In this document: positions 5,391 through 6,072 of the stretch, piece after piece
Layout of the letters: every line of letters starts with the position of its first letter
Numbering within the stretch: the stretch's first letter is position 1
Assembly (NCBI GenBank): GCA_029261675.1
Contig: JAJDBA010000347.1
Span: forward strand, 1-6,072
DNA length: 6,072 nt
From: Nitrospinaceae bacterium
GTDB taxonomy: Bacteria; Nitrospinota; Nitrospinia; Nitrospinales; VA-1
Direction: 5' to 3'
The notes under the pieces: model-generated
The model's database searches: none
What the model saw: the letters and a program-made list of their open reading frames with translations, nothing else
Told to the model about the DNA's origin: nothing
Program-made: the position numbers and the translations under genes

Positions 5391-6072
5391 TCAAATAAAC
5401 TCGTGTGCCAAATCGCGAATTTGCGCCTTGGCCTTGTTGATTTTTTCTTCTATATCGTCGGCAATTTCCTGTAACAAATCTCGTCCTTCTTTTTCTGCCG
5501 TATCGATATTTATTTTCAATTGAAACATCTCCGAAAGTTCTAACTCTTCCAGCTCTTCAGAAATATTAAAAAGACGACCTCGAACCTGCGCTAACTGGCG
5601 TACCACCAGCACGAGTTGCTCCCCTAAATCCATTGAACTATCGGAATAGCCCTCGGCCTCCCATTCAATAAGAATAGAACGGATGCCCTCTTCATCAAGT
5701 TTGTCATAAGCCTGATTGAGCTTGGCCATGAGATCGTGGCGCTTCTTTCTTTCTTCAGCAGAAGAACTCAAGTCAGGATGGATTTTTTTGGCGACCCGTC
5801 GAAAAAGTTTCTTGAGATTTTCAGGGGGTCTGAATTCTTTTTGCGAGTCCGTCGACTGCTTTTCCTTCGTCTCTTTCTCAGAATATTCCTTCGCCTGTTC
5901 ACGAGCCGACTCCGCCTCTTCGCGAAATGTTTCTGCATTTGGATATAATTTTGAGGCAAGACTTAGCACCTGCGCTTTGACAATATCCATTTCAGCATGC
6001 ATCGCTCCGACCACCTTCTGATAGCGAATTTCAAAAAGGTTCAACTCCGCTTTTTCGGTCGAGAGCTGCAAC
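5391..6072 (-). CDS. Atypical J-domain (DnaJ-like) protein with flanking coiled coils (5' end cut off)
   Basis: At least 226 residues are visible; the frame stays open to the window edge, so the true start is probably upstream. Counting from the TTG at 6071, residues about 1-72 are highly charged helix, probably coiled coil (VKAQVLSLASKL, then Glu/Lys-rich). A J-domain core follows at about 83-135: LKKLFRRVAKKIHPDLSS carries the HPD motif (98-100) that stimulates Hsp70 (DnaK) ATPase, then an EERKKRHDLMAKLNQAYDK helix. Canonical helix I with its YxxLG motif, the G/F region and the zinc fingers are absent, as in the dispersed LKKLFR-type bacterial J proteins. Residues 148-226 form another long helix or coiled coil ending LAHEFI. 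There is no membrane segment. The stop (5391-5393) nearly abuts the Sel1 gene, suggesting one operon. It probably recruits DnaK to a specific client or assembly; the client is unknown. Confidence 0.88.
   Translation of the reverse strand, partial: LQLSTEKAELNLFEIRYQKVVGAMHAEMDIVKAQVLSLASKLYPNAETFREEAESAREQAKEYSEKETKEKQSTDSQKEFRPPENLKKLFRRVAKKIHPDLSSSAEERKKRHDLMAKLNQAYDKLDEEGIRSILIEWEAEGYSDSSMDLGEQLVLVVRQLAQVRGRLFNISEELEELELSEMFQLKINIDTAEKEGRDLLQEIADDIEEKINKAKAQIRDLAHEFI

Overview
The window looks like chromosomal DNA from a Gram-negative-type bacterium of moderate, slightly AT-leaning base composition that makes menaquinone by the futalosine route. The marker is a clear mqnC (cyclic dehypoxanthinyl futalosine synthase). 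That pathway occurs in scattered lineages, including Nitrospinota, former Deltaproteobacteria, Campylobacterota, Planctomycetes, Deinococcus and actinomycetes. The sequence alone does not settle which, and any of the Gram-negative ones would fit. There are no tRNA or rRNA genes, CRISPR arrays or insertion sequences.

Left half (1-1994), plus strand: 20 codons that look like the tail of an upstream gene, a promoter-like TATAAT, then three tightly packed genes. They encode a small cytoplasmic parvulin-type peptidyl-prolyl isomerase, a VOC (glyoxalase/dioxygenase superfamily) metalloprotein and MqnC. The second gene follows the first by 11 bases and the third overlaps the second by 8 bases. Neither internal start has a clear Shine-Dalgarno sequence, so translational coupling is likely. 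The only assigned pathway step is MqnC; the partners of the other two proteins are not evident.

Right half (1995-6072), minus strand, converging on the first operon: an atypical J-domain protein flanked by coiled coils (its start lies outside the window), then an almost abutting gene for a long protein of about 20 Sel1-like repeats. After a 210-base gap with its own strong sigma70-like promoter, a palindrome and a good ribosome binding site comes a tyrosine-recombinase-fold gene. It ends with a T-tract hairpin terminator between the two converging units. The J-domain and Sel1 genes probably act together as a cytoplasmic chaperone/scaffold pair, but this is inferred from gene arrangement only.

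The most notable feature is the recombinase. It keeps the fold and part of the active site (Arg, HxxR), but its stop codon comes before the position of the nucleophilic tyrosine, and no reading frame in the short gap before the terminator supplies one. With its own promoter, ribosome site and terminator, it looks like an expressed but non-cutting DNA-binding derivative, or a recently truncated gene.
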